NCBI RefSeq assembly: GCF_008180195.1 | Contig: NZ_VTAV01000002.1 | Coordinates: 434,001-498,000 of the forward strand | Length of the DNA: 64,000 bases | Origin: Sphingobacterium phlebotomi | GTDB lineage: Bacteria > Bacteroidota > Bacteroidia > Sphingobacteriales > Sphingobacteriaceae | Reading direction: 5' to 3' | Shown: positions 17,019-25,369 of the stretch, one piece after another | How the letters are laid out: each line of letters opens with the position of its first letter | Numbering within the stretch: position 1 is the stretch's first letter | Program-made: the position numbers and the translations under genes | The notes under the pieces: model-generated | Database searches by the model: none | What the model was told of the DNA's origin: nothing | What the model saw: the letters and a program-made list of their open reading frames with translations, nothing else

Positions 17019-18965
17019 ATGAAAAAAATGATTAAAGTGATATCATTGTTTATCGCATTTATAACGATAATAAGCAACTTATCTTGTAAGAAAGTCTGGT
17101 CTAGTGGTGTTGATGGAAACAGCCCAGAATCTGAACTAATGGAACAACTGCCCGGTTCAGAAATTGGAGAAACGGGATGGATAAAGTTTTTAGAGGGTAA
17201 TGACACAATAACCTACGTAACTGTGCGAGCGGCTGATAATCAGGTTTGGTTGCAACAAAATTTAGGAAGTTATCAAGTGGCTACGGATCTGAACGATACC
17301 ATCGCTTATGGCGATTTATATCAGTGGGGGCGGTGGAAAGATGGTCATCAATCTCGGAATCCGACTAATCTACAGGCAGGCATGCCCTATACAAATCCAT
17401 CTGAACTACCAACATCCTATTCCAACCCATTTTTTTATAACGCTTCTCCTAATACATGGTGGGGGAGCGGGGTAATTTCAGATCAATGGCTGGCCGAATC
17501 AGTAGATGCTGTAAATGCTACGAATGGATGTGACCCCTGTAGAAAATTGGGGAATGGTTGGCGACTTCCATACAATACAGAATGGAATAGACTGGTGAAT
17601 GCAGAAAGTATCGCAAATATCGAACAAGCTTTTCTCTCGAATTTAAAGTTGGTAGCAGGAGGCCATATAAATGGGGTCAATGGTACATTTTTCAGAGTGG
17701 ATACCCGCGGATATTATTGGAGTAGTTCGGCGTCCTCTGAAGGAAGAGCCTTGGCTACACATTTTTGGGAGAACAGTGTGTTGCCTTCAAATACGGATAT
17801 ACGTGGGAACGGTTTTAGTGTAAGGTGTATAAAGGCGAGTGATATTTCAGAAAATCCTGTTCCGGGTGTCGTCATAGCACACACTCCTGCATATAAACGT
17901 ATCTACATCGGCTCGCCAAGTATCATAAAACTAGTTAATGGGGATTTGATCGCCTCGAATGATTTCTTTGGCCCAAATTCAGAAGCAAGGCCGAATGGGC
18001 AGTCATTTACCCGAATCTATCGCTCAACCGATCAAGGTAATTCGTGGTCAACCGTGACCGACTTAAGCGGGCAATTTATGTCTGGTCTGTTTCTTCATCA
18101 AAATGCGTTGTACATTATGGGCGTTTCCGGAGGGTACGGGAATGGGAACCATGTCGTCATCCGGAAATCTCTAGATAACGGAAATTCATGGTCTAGTCCG
18201 ACGGCTAACAACAGCGGTAGGTTATTGGGTGGAAAATATCATACAGCACCCACACCGGTAATTGAGCATGCGGGGAGGGTTTGGCGCACGATGGAAGATG
18301 CATATGGTCCCTCGAATGTATTTGCGAAGCAATACCGTGCTTTTATGATGTCGGCACCAATCGATAGTGATTTGTTAGACTCTTTAAACTGGACTGTCAG
18401 TAATCCTATGGCTTATGACACGACATATTTGCATGGATATTTTTGGGGTTGGCTGGAAGGAAATGCGGTTGTCTCGCCATCTGGAAAGATGTTGAACATA
18501 TTGCGTGTACATACATTTAGTCAAAATCGTGAACAGGCTGCTTTCGTTGAAGTGAGCGATGACGGAACAACATCAACCTTCAATGCCTCAACGGGATTCG
18601 TCGATATGCCCGGGAGCATGAAAAAATTTACCATTAGGTATGATGCAACGAGTGGCAGATATTGGACACTAGCTAATTATGTGCCCAGTGAATATTACAA
18701 TATACGTCCGCTGGATAAGATACGAAATACACTGGCGTTATGTTCTAGTGCTGATTTAAAAAACTGGAGCGTTGATTCTACTATTATTCATCATCCAGAT
18801 ATAGATTTACATGGATATCAATATGTAGATTGGCAGTTCGATGGGAATGATATTGTTGCAGTGTCTCGGACATCTCATGACGATGGTGTTGGTGGGGCAG
18901 CTAATCATCACGATGCTAACTATTTAACATTTCATCGTATTACTAATTTCCGAGAGACAAGATAG
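17019..18965 (+). CDS. Lipoprotein fusing a FISUMP domain to an Asp-box propeller
   Basis: A 648-residue lipoprotein with lipobox NLSC (Cys23). Residues about 70-280 match the Fibrobacter succinogenes major paralogous domain: VWLQQNLG, GDLYQWGRW, CRKLGNGWRLPYNTEWNRLV, GYYWSSS and GFSVRCIKA. Residues about 290-645 form a sialidase-like propeller with IGSPSIIKLVNGDLIASND and Asp-box-like RSTDQGNSW and SLDNGNSW. The first half resembles a C-type-lectin-like binding domain and the second a glycan-active or glycan-binding propeller. The closest parallel in the window is the FGE-propeller fusion at 4931-6979. It follows SusD by 11 bases, so it likely belongs to the same import operon. Enzyme activity is uncertain. 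Confidence 0.8.
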   Translation: MKKMIKVISLFIAFITIISNLSCKKVWSSGVDGNSPESELMEQLPGSEIGETGWIKFLEGNDTITYVTVRAADNQVWLQQNLGSYQVATDLNDTIAYGDLYQWGRWKDGHQSRNPTNLQAGMPYTNPSELPTSYSNPFFYNASPNTWWGSGVISDQWLAESVDAVNATNGCDPCRKLGNGWRLPYNTEWNRLVNAESIANIEQAFLSNLKLVAGGHINGVNGTFFRVDTRGYYWSSSASSEGRALATHFWENSVLPSNTDIRGNGFSVRCIKASDISENPVPGVVIAHTPAYKRIYIGSPSIIKLVNGDLIASNDFFGPNSEARPNGQSFTRIYRSTDQGNSWSTVTDLSGQFMSGLFLHQNALYIMGVSGGYGNGNHVVIRKSLDNGNSWSSPTANNSGRLLGGKYHTAPTPVIEHAGRVWRTMEDAYGPSNVFAKQYRAFMMSAPIDSDLLDSLNWTVSNPMAYDTTYLHGYFWGWLEGNAVVSPSGKMLNILRVHTFSQNREQAAFVEVSDDGTTSTFNASTGFVDMPGSMKKFTIRYDATSGRYWTLANYVPSEYYNIRPLDKIRNTLALCSSADLKNWSVDSTIIHHPDIDLHGYQYVDWQFDGNDIVAVSRTSHDDGVGGAANHHDANYLTFHRITNFRETR

Positions 18966-19044
18966 TTATTTTGTAGACCTCTTGTCTTGATGAGTGCTAT
19001 TTAATTCCTTATCTTGAGCCGTCAAAAAATAATATAAATCGATT

Positions 19045-20337
19045 ATGAATAGAATCAACTTTATTAAGTTCTTAACAACGCTAAGCTATTGTCTTTTTGT
19101 CTCTTTAACAGGCTTTTCTCAATCGCGATCGACGCAACCTATCCAAGTGCTTGTTTCGCCGGACAAGCCGGACTGGACATATGAGCCCAACCAAGAGGCC
19201 ACGTTCAGGATACAGGTGCTACAGCATCAGGTTCCGCTCAGCGATATAGAGATTAACTATGCTGTCGGTCCGGAAAAGATGCAGCCAACAGACCAGGGAA
19301 AACTGAAATTAAAAAACGGTTCAGGAATCATAAAAGGAAAATTGTCGGCACCAGGATTTCTACGTTGCGAAGCCAATGTGACAATCAATGGCAATACATA
19401 TCGCGGTATTGCTACGGCGGGATATGCCCCATTGGATATCCAGCCTACACAGAAGTTGCCCGATGATTTTCAAGACTTTTGGAATACAGCAAAGGCAAAT
19501 GCGGCAAAAATCCCGTTAGATGCGAAGATGACATTATTACCGGAGCGATGTACGGAAACAGTAGACGTATTTCAGGTCAATATCCAAAACGCCATGGTGG
19601 GCAATCGCCTCTATGGTATATTGGCAAAACCAAAGAAAGAAGGGAAATATCCGGCTGTCTTGTCTGTACCAGGAGCAGGAGTTCGTCCCTATGCTGGTAT
19701 TATAGACTTGGCTGAAAAGGGGATAATTACGTTGCAAATCGGCATACATGGTATTCCGGTCACATACGAAGCCGGTTTATACGACGATTTACGAAATGGT
19801 GCATTACGAGGATATCCGTTTTTCAATCTCGATAATCGGGATAGCTATTATTACAATAAGGTTTACCTAGGATGTGTCAGAGCAATCGATTTCCTGCATT
19901 CGTTAGCAGCCTTTGATAAAGATAATCTGTTGGTGTGGGGAGGAAGTCAAGGAGGCGCATTGGCAATTGTTACGGCTTCTTTGGACGACCGTGTTAAAAG
20001 TTTGGTGTCTATTTATCCGGCACTGAGCGACCTAACAGGATACCTACATAATCGTGCTGGAGGATGGCCTCACATGTTTAGAACGGATGCAACGGATGAG
20101 AAAATTAAGGTGTCAAGCTATTATGATGTCGTTAATTTTGCCCGGAACTTGAAAGTACCTGGGTTTTATACCTGGGGATATAATGACGACACTTGTCCCC
20201 CTACATCTTATTATGCAGCCTATAATGTGATCGATGCGCCAAAAGAATTGTATTTAGTACAGGAGACAGGGCATTGGACATATCCGGAGCAACAACACCA
20301 GATTAAGGAATGGATATTAAAACAGCTGGGGAAATAG
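19045..20337 (+). CDS. Acetyl xylan esterase / cephalosporin-C deacetylase-type hydrolase (AXE1), secreted
   Basis: A 430-residue alpha/beta hydrolase with a signal peptide (ending near GFSQS). An N-terminal beta domain (residues about 30-140) precedes the AXE1 catalytic part. The latter shows LPDDFQDFWNTA, YPAVLSVPGAGVRPY, the nucleophile elbow GGSQGG with Ser301, an acid candidate in NDDTCPP, and the catalytic His in ETGHW. Relatives remove acetyl groups from xylan and related sugars. It ends the SusCD operon and is 79 bases from the FISUMP gene. With the SGNH esterase of the first locus it supports an O-acetylated substrate. Confidence 0.88.
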   Translation: MNRINFIKFLTTLSYCLFVSLTGFSQSRSTQPIQVLVSPDKPDWTYEPNQEATFRIQVLQHQVPLSDIEINYAVGPEKMQPTDQGKLKLKNGSGIIKGKLSAPGFLRCEANVTINGNTYRGIATAGYAPLDIQPTQKLPDDFQDFWNTAKANAAKIPLDAKMTLLPERCTETVDVFQVNIQNAMVGNRLYGILAKPKKEGKYPAVLSVPGAGVRPYAGIIDLAEKGIITLQIGIHGIPVTYEAGLYDDLRNGALRGYPFFNLDNRDSYYYNKVYLGCVRAIDFLHSLAAFDKDNLLVWGGSQGGALAIVTASLDDRVKSLVSIYPALSDLTGYLHNRAGGWPHMFRTDATDEKIKVSSYYDVVNFARNLKVPGFYTWGYNDDTCPPTSYYAAYNVIDAPKELYLVQETGHWTYPEQQHQIKEWILKQLGK

Positions 20338-20351
20338 GAAAAAATATAACG

Positions 20352-20372
20352 GGGCATCTACTAGAGATGCCC
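20352..20372. terminator. Hairpin between convergent genes
   Basis: GGGCATCT and AGATGCCC pair around a 5-base loop in the gap between the convergent esterase and acylase genes. There is no strong T-run, so it is a probable but weak bidirectional terminator. Confidence 0.65.
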
Positions 20373-20410
20373 TGTCTGTAAAATAAATCTAAACGAAAAT
20401 TGCTTAGAGA

Positions 20411-21451
20411 TTAAATACCCATAAATTGGAAAGGTTTAGCTTCTTTAAAAGAGCTATTTGATAAACCGCTGAATGTCGCATGTCCTTTTAAATCCAACAT
20501 CATTGTTTTAGCGCCTTCCTGCAGATCGAATTTGGTCAGATCGACCCAAAATGTATTGGGAGTTAATACCGTTTCGAAATAATAGACCTTATTCTTTTGG
20601 TCGGCAACGGATCTCCAACGTGTTGATGATATGTTTGGTTCGGTTTCCGAGCTGATTCCAAAAGGTACGGAGCAATTTCGGATAACGCTAAATACGCTGG
20701 CAACCGCTATCCTCGTATCTTCTGTCTGCGGGATGGCGTTTATGTAATAAGAAGCCCTAACAAACCGATCTGCTGCCCTATTTGTACCAGGCAACATGGC
20801 TGTGCCCGGAACACCTTGCCAATAGTTATTCAACGCGAGCTGCTGATCGAAAACCGGAGAGTTAGTCATTACCGTATAGGAAGGGTCATGATGGATGACA
20901 AGTTTTCCATCTATATATTCAAAGATGGCATTGTCACCTGTGGCATCTGAAATGGACAGGTGGAGCGTTGTAAATTTTGTTGTGCCGGGAACGTAGTCGC
21001 TGACGACAACAAAAGGCTCGTCTTTTAATGCTGCTACCGCATCGCTCACGGTTGCGAAGTTGTCTAGGACATATTGTGCCCAAGCCGAAATGGCGACTCC
21101 TTTTGTTGTACCTTGAGGATCAAATTTGGGATAGCTGGATTCTACTAGCCATAATACATTCGCAACAAGCCCCTTCTCATTTAAGCCGTCTGTTGTTGCG
21201 ATATCCCATGCACTCGAAATCACACTTCCATATTTGGAAACCCAGGTAACAGATTGCGGGCCAGCTTCTCCACTCCTTGCTATCCCGCGGGGAAATACCC
21301 AGATATTGGCGGCAATATCGTCTTTCCAGTCCATGCTGCGTGCTGTTATAATGGTTCCGTTCGGCCCCTTATACACCACCCGTGTACATGCTGTTGCTTC
21401 TTGTTGAAGGCATATGAAAGCCGCCAACATAAAATAGAGAAAATACTTCAT
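20411..21451 (-). CDS. Choloylglycine hydrolase / penicillin V acylase-type Ntn hydrolase (periplasmic)
   Basis: A 346-residue protein of the linear-amide C-N hydrolase family. The signal peptide ends in EATA, so cleavage would expose Cys22 as the N-terminal nucleophile (CTRVVY). Other active-site blocks fit: ARSMDW (Arg17 and Asp20 in mature numbering), VMTNSPVFDQQ with the conserved Asn, and AADRFVRASYY with the conserved Arg. Periplasmic family members hydrolyse bile-salt conjugates, penicillin V or N-acyl-homoserine lactones; which applies here is not visible. The gene stands alone on the minus strand, divergent from the DUF2339 gene and convergent with the AXE1 gene. Confidence 0.9.
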   Translation of the reverse strand: MKYFLYFMLAAFICLQQEATACTRVVYKGPNGTIITARSMDWKDDIAANIWVFPRGIARSGEAGPQSVTWVSKYGSVISSAWDIATTDGLNEKGLVANVLWLVESSYPKFDPQGTTKGVAISAWAQYVLDNFATVSDAVAALKDEPFVVVSDYVPGTTKFTTLHLSISDATGDNAIFEYIDGKLVIHHDPSYTVMTNSPVFDQQLALNNYWQGVPGTAMLPGTNRAADRFVRASYYINAIPQTEDTRIAVASVFSVIRNCSVPFGISSETEPNISSTRWRSVADQKNKVYYFETVLTPNTFWVDLTKFDLQEGAKTMMLDLKGHATFSGLSNSSFKEAKPFQFMGI

Positions 21452-21494
21452 AATGAACTAAGTTTATATCAATTAACCTCTATATAGTTTTTTT

Positions 21495-21532
21495 GTTTGA
21501 TTCAAACAGTAGCTAAATTTACCTAGGTAAAT
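21495..21532. promoter_or_regulatory. Two perfect palindromes in a divergent promoter region
   Basis: GTTTGA-T-TCAAAC (21495-21507) and ATTTACCTAGGTAAAT (21517-21532) are perfect palindromes 9 bases apart. They lie in the 223-base gap between the divergent acylase and DUF2339 genes and are candidate operator sites. No regulator gene is adjacent. A -7-like TATCTTCG at 21643-21650 faces the DUF2339 gene. Confidence 0.45.
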
Positions 21533-21674
21533 ACAGCGGGCAACATCACTACAGAAATTGCATTTAGACGAAGATAGCTCTTTTTTTAAAGAAATCAGGA
21601 GCTTAAGATCTAATAAGCGTATAAATATCACAGACAAAACCTTATCTTCGGGAATAGATATATAAACCGAAAGC

Positions 21675-24107
21675 ATGGAAATCATCTATATCCTTGGTTT
21701 TGTGATACTCATCGTACTGATATTGCGTCAGAAAGATGAAATTACGCGACTTAGAAAAGGTTTGGAGCAGACATTCGATCAGCTCATGGACATAAAATCG
21801 CTATTAGAAGATAGTCGAAACAGTCAGCCGGCTCAACAATCGCAGGCAGATGATAGCATGGAACCAGAAGCACCGGCTACAACCGAAGAGCAGCCAGTGC
21901 TACCTGATACGGAACTGGAGGAGCAACCGTTTCTAGTATCCGAAGCCGCCCCCGACACCATTCATGAAGAATCCCATCTGCCACCGATTCCGCCGGTATT
22001 CGAATACAATGAACTGCCTGAGCCGGGAGAAGTGCATTATATCGAACCGGAGAAAGCCGAACCTACATTGTCCTGGTTTGACCGTTTTAAGCGTGATAAT
22101 CCTGACCTGGAAAAGTTTATCGGCGAAAACCTTATCAACAAAATCGGTATCATTATTCTCGTGCTGGGTATCAGCTTCTTTGTGAAATATGCGATCGACA
22201 AGGATTGGATTAACGAACCTGCACGTGTGGGTATAGGTATCCTTTGCGGCGGGTTGTTGCTTGGTGTGGCGCACCGCCTCCGAGTTAAATATAAGGCTTT
22301 CAGCTCGGTGCTGGTCGCAGGAGCTATCGCCGTGTTTTACTTCACGATCGCCATTGCGTTTCACGATTATAAATTGTTCAGCCAGACGACTGCCTTTATC
22401 TTGATGGTAATCATTACAGCGTTCAGCATTTTTGTTTCGGTGCTGTACAACCGACAAGAGCTTGCTGTGTTGTCTATTATTGGAGGTTTTGCTGTGCCGT
22501 TTATGGTGAGCAGTGGGGAAGGCAATTACCATGTGCTGTTTACCTACCTGTTAATTCTGAACGGTGGTATGTTGGCGATTTCCTACTTCAAGCGCTGGTT
22601 CATCGTCAACTTTGTCGCTTTTGTGCTAACCATTGGCATTTTTATCGGTTGGCTTGCTGCGGCCGACATGGCACAACCGGTCGCCCTGCGTCATGTTTTG
22701 GTCTACGCTTCGGTGTTTTATGCTATGTTTGCGCTAGCCTTTGTGCTAAACAACGTGTGGCATAAGAACAAATTTACCAACTACGAAATCGCCTCGCTTA
22801 TCAGCAATACCGCGGTCTACTACGCCGCCGGGCATTATATTGTTGACATCATCGCCCCACAAAGTCTGGGGCTGTTCACGGTTGTGCTAGCCCTGTTCAA
22901 TTTGCTGTCTGCAACTCTTATATACAAAAAATATAAGTTCGATAAAAACATCATCTATGTGCTGATCGGCTTGGCGCTGACCTTAGCGACCATCACCATT
23001 CCGGTGCAGTTCTCTGGCAAATACATTACTCTGTTCTGGGCATGCGAAGCAGTGCTGCTGTTCTGGCTTACCAAACAGTCGAATCTGAAAGGGTTTACCC
23101 TTGCCGGTATTATTGTGCAATGGCTTGCGGTAATCAGTCTCCTAATTGACCTGCAAACCTATATGGTTAACGATGTGCCTTATCATCCCGGCTATAATAT
23201 GATGTTCCTTACTGGACTTATTGTTATCGCTTCGTTAGTGCTTAGTTACCGATTGTTTAAGATCAATGATTACAGTACGGTTATTTTCGGAATTAATTTC
23301 AATCATATTGCCCACAGGAAAATCTTTTACAACCTGGCGTTGTTGTTGGGATATGTATTGCCGCTGATAGAAATCGGCTACCAGGCCGACGCCTATTTCT
23401 TCAGTTCGGGAACGATTTATTTTTTGCTATACCTATATCATATGCTGTACAGTACCGCTTTGCTGCATTTCAGCAGCCGGCAGTCGGCAGACAATATCAG
23501 GTGGGCAAATGCTATCGCCGTTTTCAACATGCTGTTCTATATCGTCATCGCCTACAGACTGCCGTTGATGGAAAAAGAAGATATGTTCATCTACGAAGCT
23601 CGTGTGTTCCCCTGGGCAATGGCACTGCATTATATAAGCATCTTGTGTTTGCTCTATCAAACCTGGTTCTTTGTGAAAAACAAAGCGACAAACAGTCGGT
23701 TTACAGTATTCAACCCCGCGTACCTCCCTTGGTTTATTGCCTTATTTGTCGTGTATCTGCTGAGCTCGGAAGTGAATATTGCGTTTTTGTCGGGCACAGA
23801 TGGGTGGGACGTGTTTTATGAAACGAAGAACAGTGTGATTCGGGTAGTATTTCCCGTTTTATGGGGCATCTTGTCGTTTACATTCCTGATTTTCGGCATC
23901 CGCCGGAATATGAAGACTGCACGTATTATTGCCCTTTCGCTATTGGGGATTACCATCCTGAAACTGTTCCTGTATGATATTCGTATGGTTTCCGAAACTG
24001 GAAAAATTATCGCGTTTATCCTATTGGGTGTATTGATATTGATAATCTCTTTTGTATATCAAAAAATTAAAAAACTGATTGTAGATGATAACGAAAAGGC
24101 GGGGTAG
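21675..24107 (+). CDS. DUF2339 multi-spanning membrane protein
   Basis: An 810-residue integral membrane protein. It begins with one membrane helix (IIYILGFVILIVLIL), then a charged coiled segment and an acidic, proline-rich linker (residues about 20-130). The DUF2339 signature follows: FIGENLINKIGIIILVLGISFFVKYAIDKDW, RVGIGILCGGLLLG and LSIIGGFAVPFM. Some twenty or more hydrophobic helices continue to the end. The family function is unknown; a transport or envelope role has only been guessed. The gene reads as more GC-rich than its neighbours by eye. It is 4 bases from the next gene, and the same pairing (DUF2339 with a DUF3999-like protein) is known from Gram-negatives. Confidence 0.85.
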   Translation: MEIIYILGFVILIVLILRQKDEITRLRKGLEQTFDQLMDIKSLLEDSRNSQPAQQSQADDSMEPEAPATTEEQPVLPDTELEEQPFLVSEAAPDTIHEESHLPPIPPVFEYNELPEPGEVHYIEPEKAEPTLSWFDRFKRDNPDLEKFIGENLINKIGIIILVLGISFFVKYAIDKDWINEPARVGIGILCGGLLLGVAHRLRVKYKAFSSVLVAGAIAVFYFTIAIAFHDYKLFSQTTAFILMVIITAFSIFVSVLYNRQELAVLSIIGGFAVPFMVSSGEGNYHVLFTYLLILNGGMLAISYFKRWFIVNFVAFVLTIGIFIGWLAAADMAQPVALRHVLVYASVFYAMFALAFVLNNVWHKNKFTNYEIASLISNTAVYYAAGHYIVDIIAPQSLGLFTVVLALFNLLSATLIYKKYKFDKNIIYVLIGLALTLATITIPVQFSGKYITLFWACEAVLLFWLTKQSNLKGFTLAGIIVQWLAVISLLIDLQTYMVNDVPYHPGYNMMFLTGLIVIASLVLSYRLFKINDYSTVIFGINFNHIAHRKIFYNLALLLGYVLPLIEIGYQADAYFFSSGTIYFLLYLYHMLYSTALLHFSSRQSADNIRWANAIAVFNMLFYIVIAYRLPLMEKEDMFIYEARVFPWAMALHYISILCLLYQTWFFVKNKATNSRFTVFNPAYLPWFIALFVVYLLSSEVNIAFLSGTDGWDVFYETKNSVIRVVFPVLWGILSFTFLIFGIRRNMKTARIIALSLLGITILKLFLYDIRMVSETGKIIAFILLGVLILIISFVYQKIKKLIVDDNEKAG

Positions 24108-24111
24108 CAAT

Positions 24112-25332
24112 ATGCGAACATTAAACAAAAATAACATAGTTGTCGTTTTCCTTCTGCTATGTGGTCAATTTGTATCGGCGCAACAGGTTAAAGCCATCGT
24201 GGAGGCGGGAGTCGACGGATTGCAAACAATACAGATTCCGCAGGAATTTCGGATGTGGATAGGCAATGACATTGGCCGATTGCGCCTGTACGATGTGAAG
24301 GACACCGAGGTAGGTTTCGTGCTAAAGCCAGATATCCAAGAAACGACGACCTTTCAACCGGTGCCGTTCGATAAGACGGCTACGGACAGTACGGAGACGT
24401 TCGTTATCCACAATCTTGCAAAAGAGAGAAAGCAAGGCTACCTTTTCCGTATCGGCAACTCGGCCGGCAGCAAGGATTATGTTATTGAAGGTAGCGACGA
24501 CCAAAAAACCTGGTTTGGTTTGGTGAATAACGGTAAGTTTACCCAGTTGTATAGTGACGATCAGACATCCGTAGTGAAATGCAGTAGCTTCCCACTGACG
24601 GACTACCGCTATATCCGCGTAGTGCTGGATAATAAAAATTCGGCACCGGTGCAGATACTGGCCATTGGCGAACAGGTTACAAAGGAAGTTACCCAACATT
24701 ATGAGCCTTTACAGCATGTTTCATTCGATCGGAAAGAGGACAACAAAAACAAAGAAACAATCCTGGCGATTCGTAAAAACGGTCGTTCACCGATAGATTA
24801 TATCCGATTTCACATCGCCACCCCTGCCCACTACCACCGTCAGGCGACATTGTATACCGTGCGCACCGAAACTCGCAAACGAAAAACACATACATACGAT
24901 CAACCGCTGGCATATATAACATTGAATAATCAGCAGACAAATGAATTTACGATAGAAGATATAGCAGAGGATCTATTTTATATTCGTATCAATAATGAAG
25001 ACAATGTACCATTGACGATAGATAGTTTGTCTTTTTTTCAAAAGCCGGTTACGATACTGGCTGATTTAAAACAAGGAGAGACATACGTGCTGGATGCCGA
25101 CAGCAGCCGGACATTACCAAACTATGACTTGGGTAAGACAGCGATCGATTTCACAACGGATTTTCCGCAGGCAACCGTCCAGGGCATCGAAAAGATGGCA
25201 ACACAACCCGCTAACGAACAGAAGCACAACACGGGTCGTCTAATACTTTTTTTGGGATCGATTGCTGGCGTATTGGCAATTTTCTACTTTGGGGCAAGTT
25301 TGCTGAAGGATATGAAAAAGAAATCATCCTAA
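24112..25332 (+). CDS. DUF3999-like membrane-anchored periplasmic protein, partner of DUF2339
   Basis: The ATG at 24112, four bases after the upstream stop, gives a clear signal peptide (NIVVVFLLLCGQFVSA). An earlier in-frame ATG at 24085 would overlap the DUF2339 gene. The 406-residue product has a beta-rich periplasmic part with two galactose-binding-like segments (GNSAGSKDYVIEGSDDQKTW and TDYRYIRVVLDN). A C-terminal membrane helix (LILFLGSIAGVLAIFYFGASLL) and a short basic tail follow. This architecture and position match DUF3999 proteins coded after DUF2339 genes, although I assign the family from layout more than from motif identity. Function is unknown. Confidence 0.6.
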   Translation: MRTLNKNNIVVVFLLLCGQFVSAQQVKAIVEAGVDGLQTIQIPQEFRMWIGNDIGRLRLYDVKDTEVGFVLKPDIQETTTFQPVPFDKTATDSTETFVIHNLAKERKQGYLFRIGNSAGSKDYVIEGSDDQKTWFGLVNNGKFTQLYSDDQTSVVKCSSFPLTDYRYIRVVLDNKNSAPVQILAIGEQVTKEVTQHYEPLQHVSFDRKEDNKNKETILAIRKNGRSPIDYIRFHIATPAHYHRQATLYTVRTETRKRKTHTYDQPLAYITLNNQQTNEFTIEDIAEDLFYIRINNEDNVPLTIDSLSFFQKPVTILADLKQGETYVLDADSSRTLPNYDLGKTAIDFTTDFPQATVQGIEKMATQPANEQKHNTGRLILFLGSIAGVLAIFYFGASLLKDMKKKSS

Positions 25333-25369
25333 AAAAGTACAATTCAAACAAAATACGTATTTTAGCCTG

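Noticed and set aside
18955..18987. AGACAAG/CTTGTCT hairpin after the FISUMP-propeller gene
   Set aside because: The loop is 19 bases and there is no T-run; not a convincing terminator.
21933..22532. A 199-codon open frame on the minus strand opposite the DUF2339 gene
   Set aside because: Its codons mirror the plus-strand membrane protein, it has no start context or neighbours, and the plus-strand gene is clearly real.
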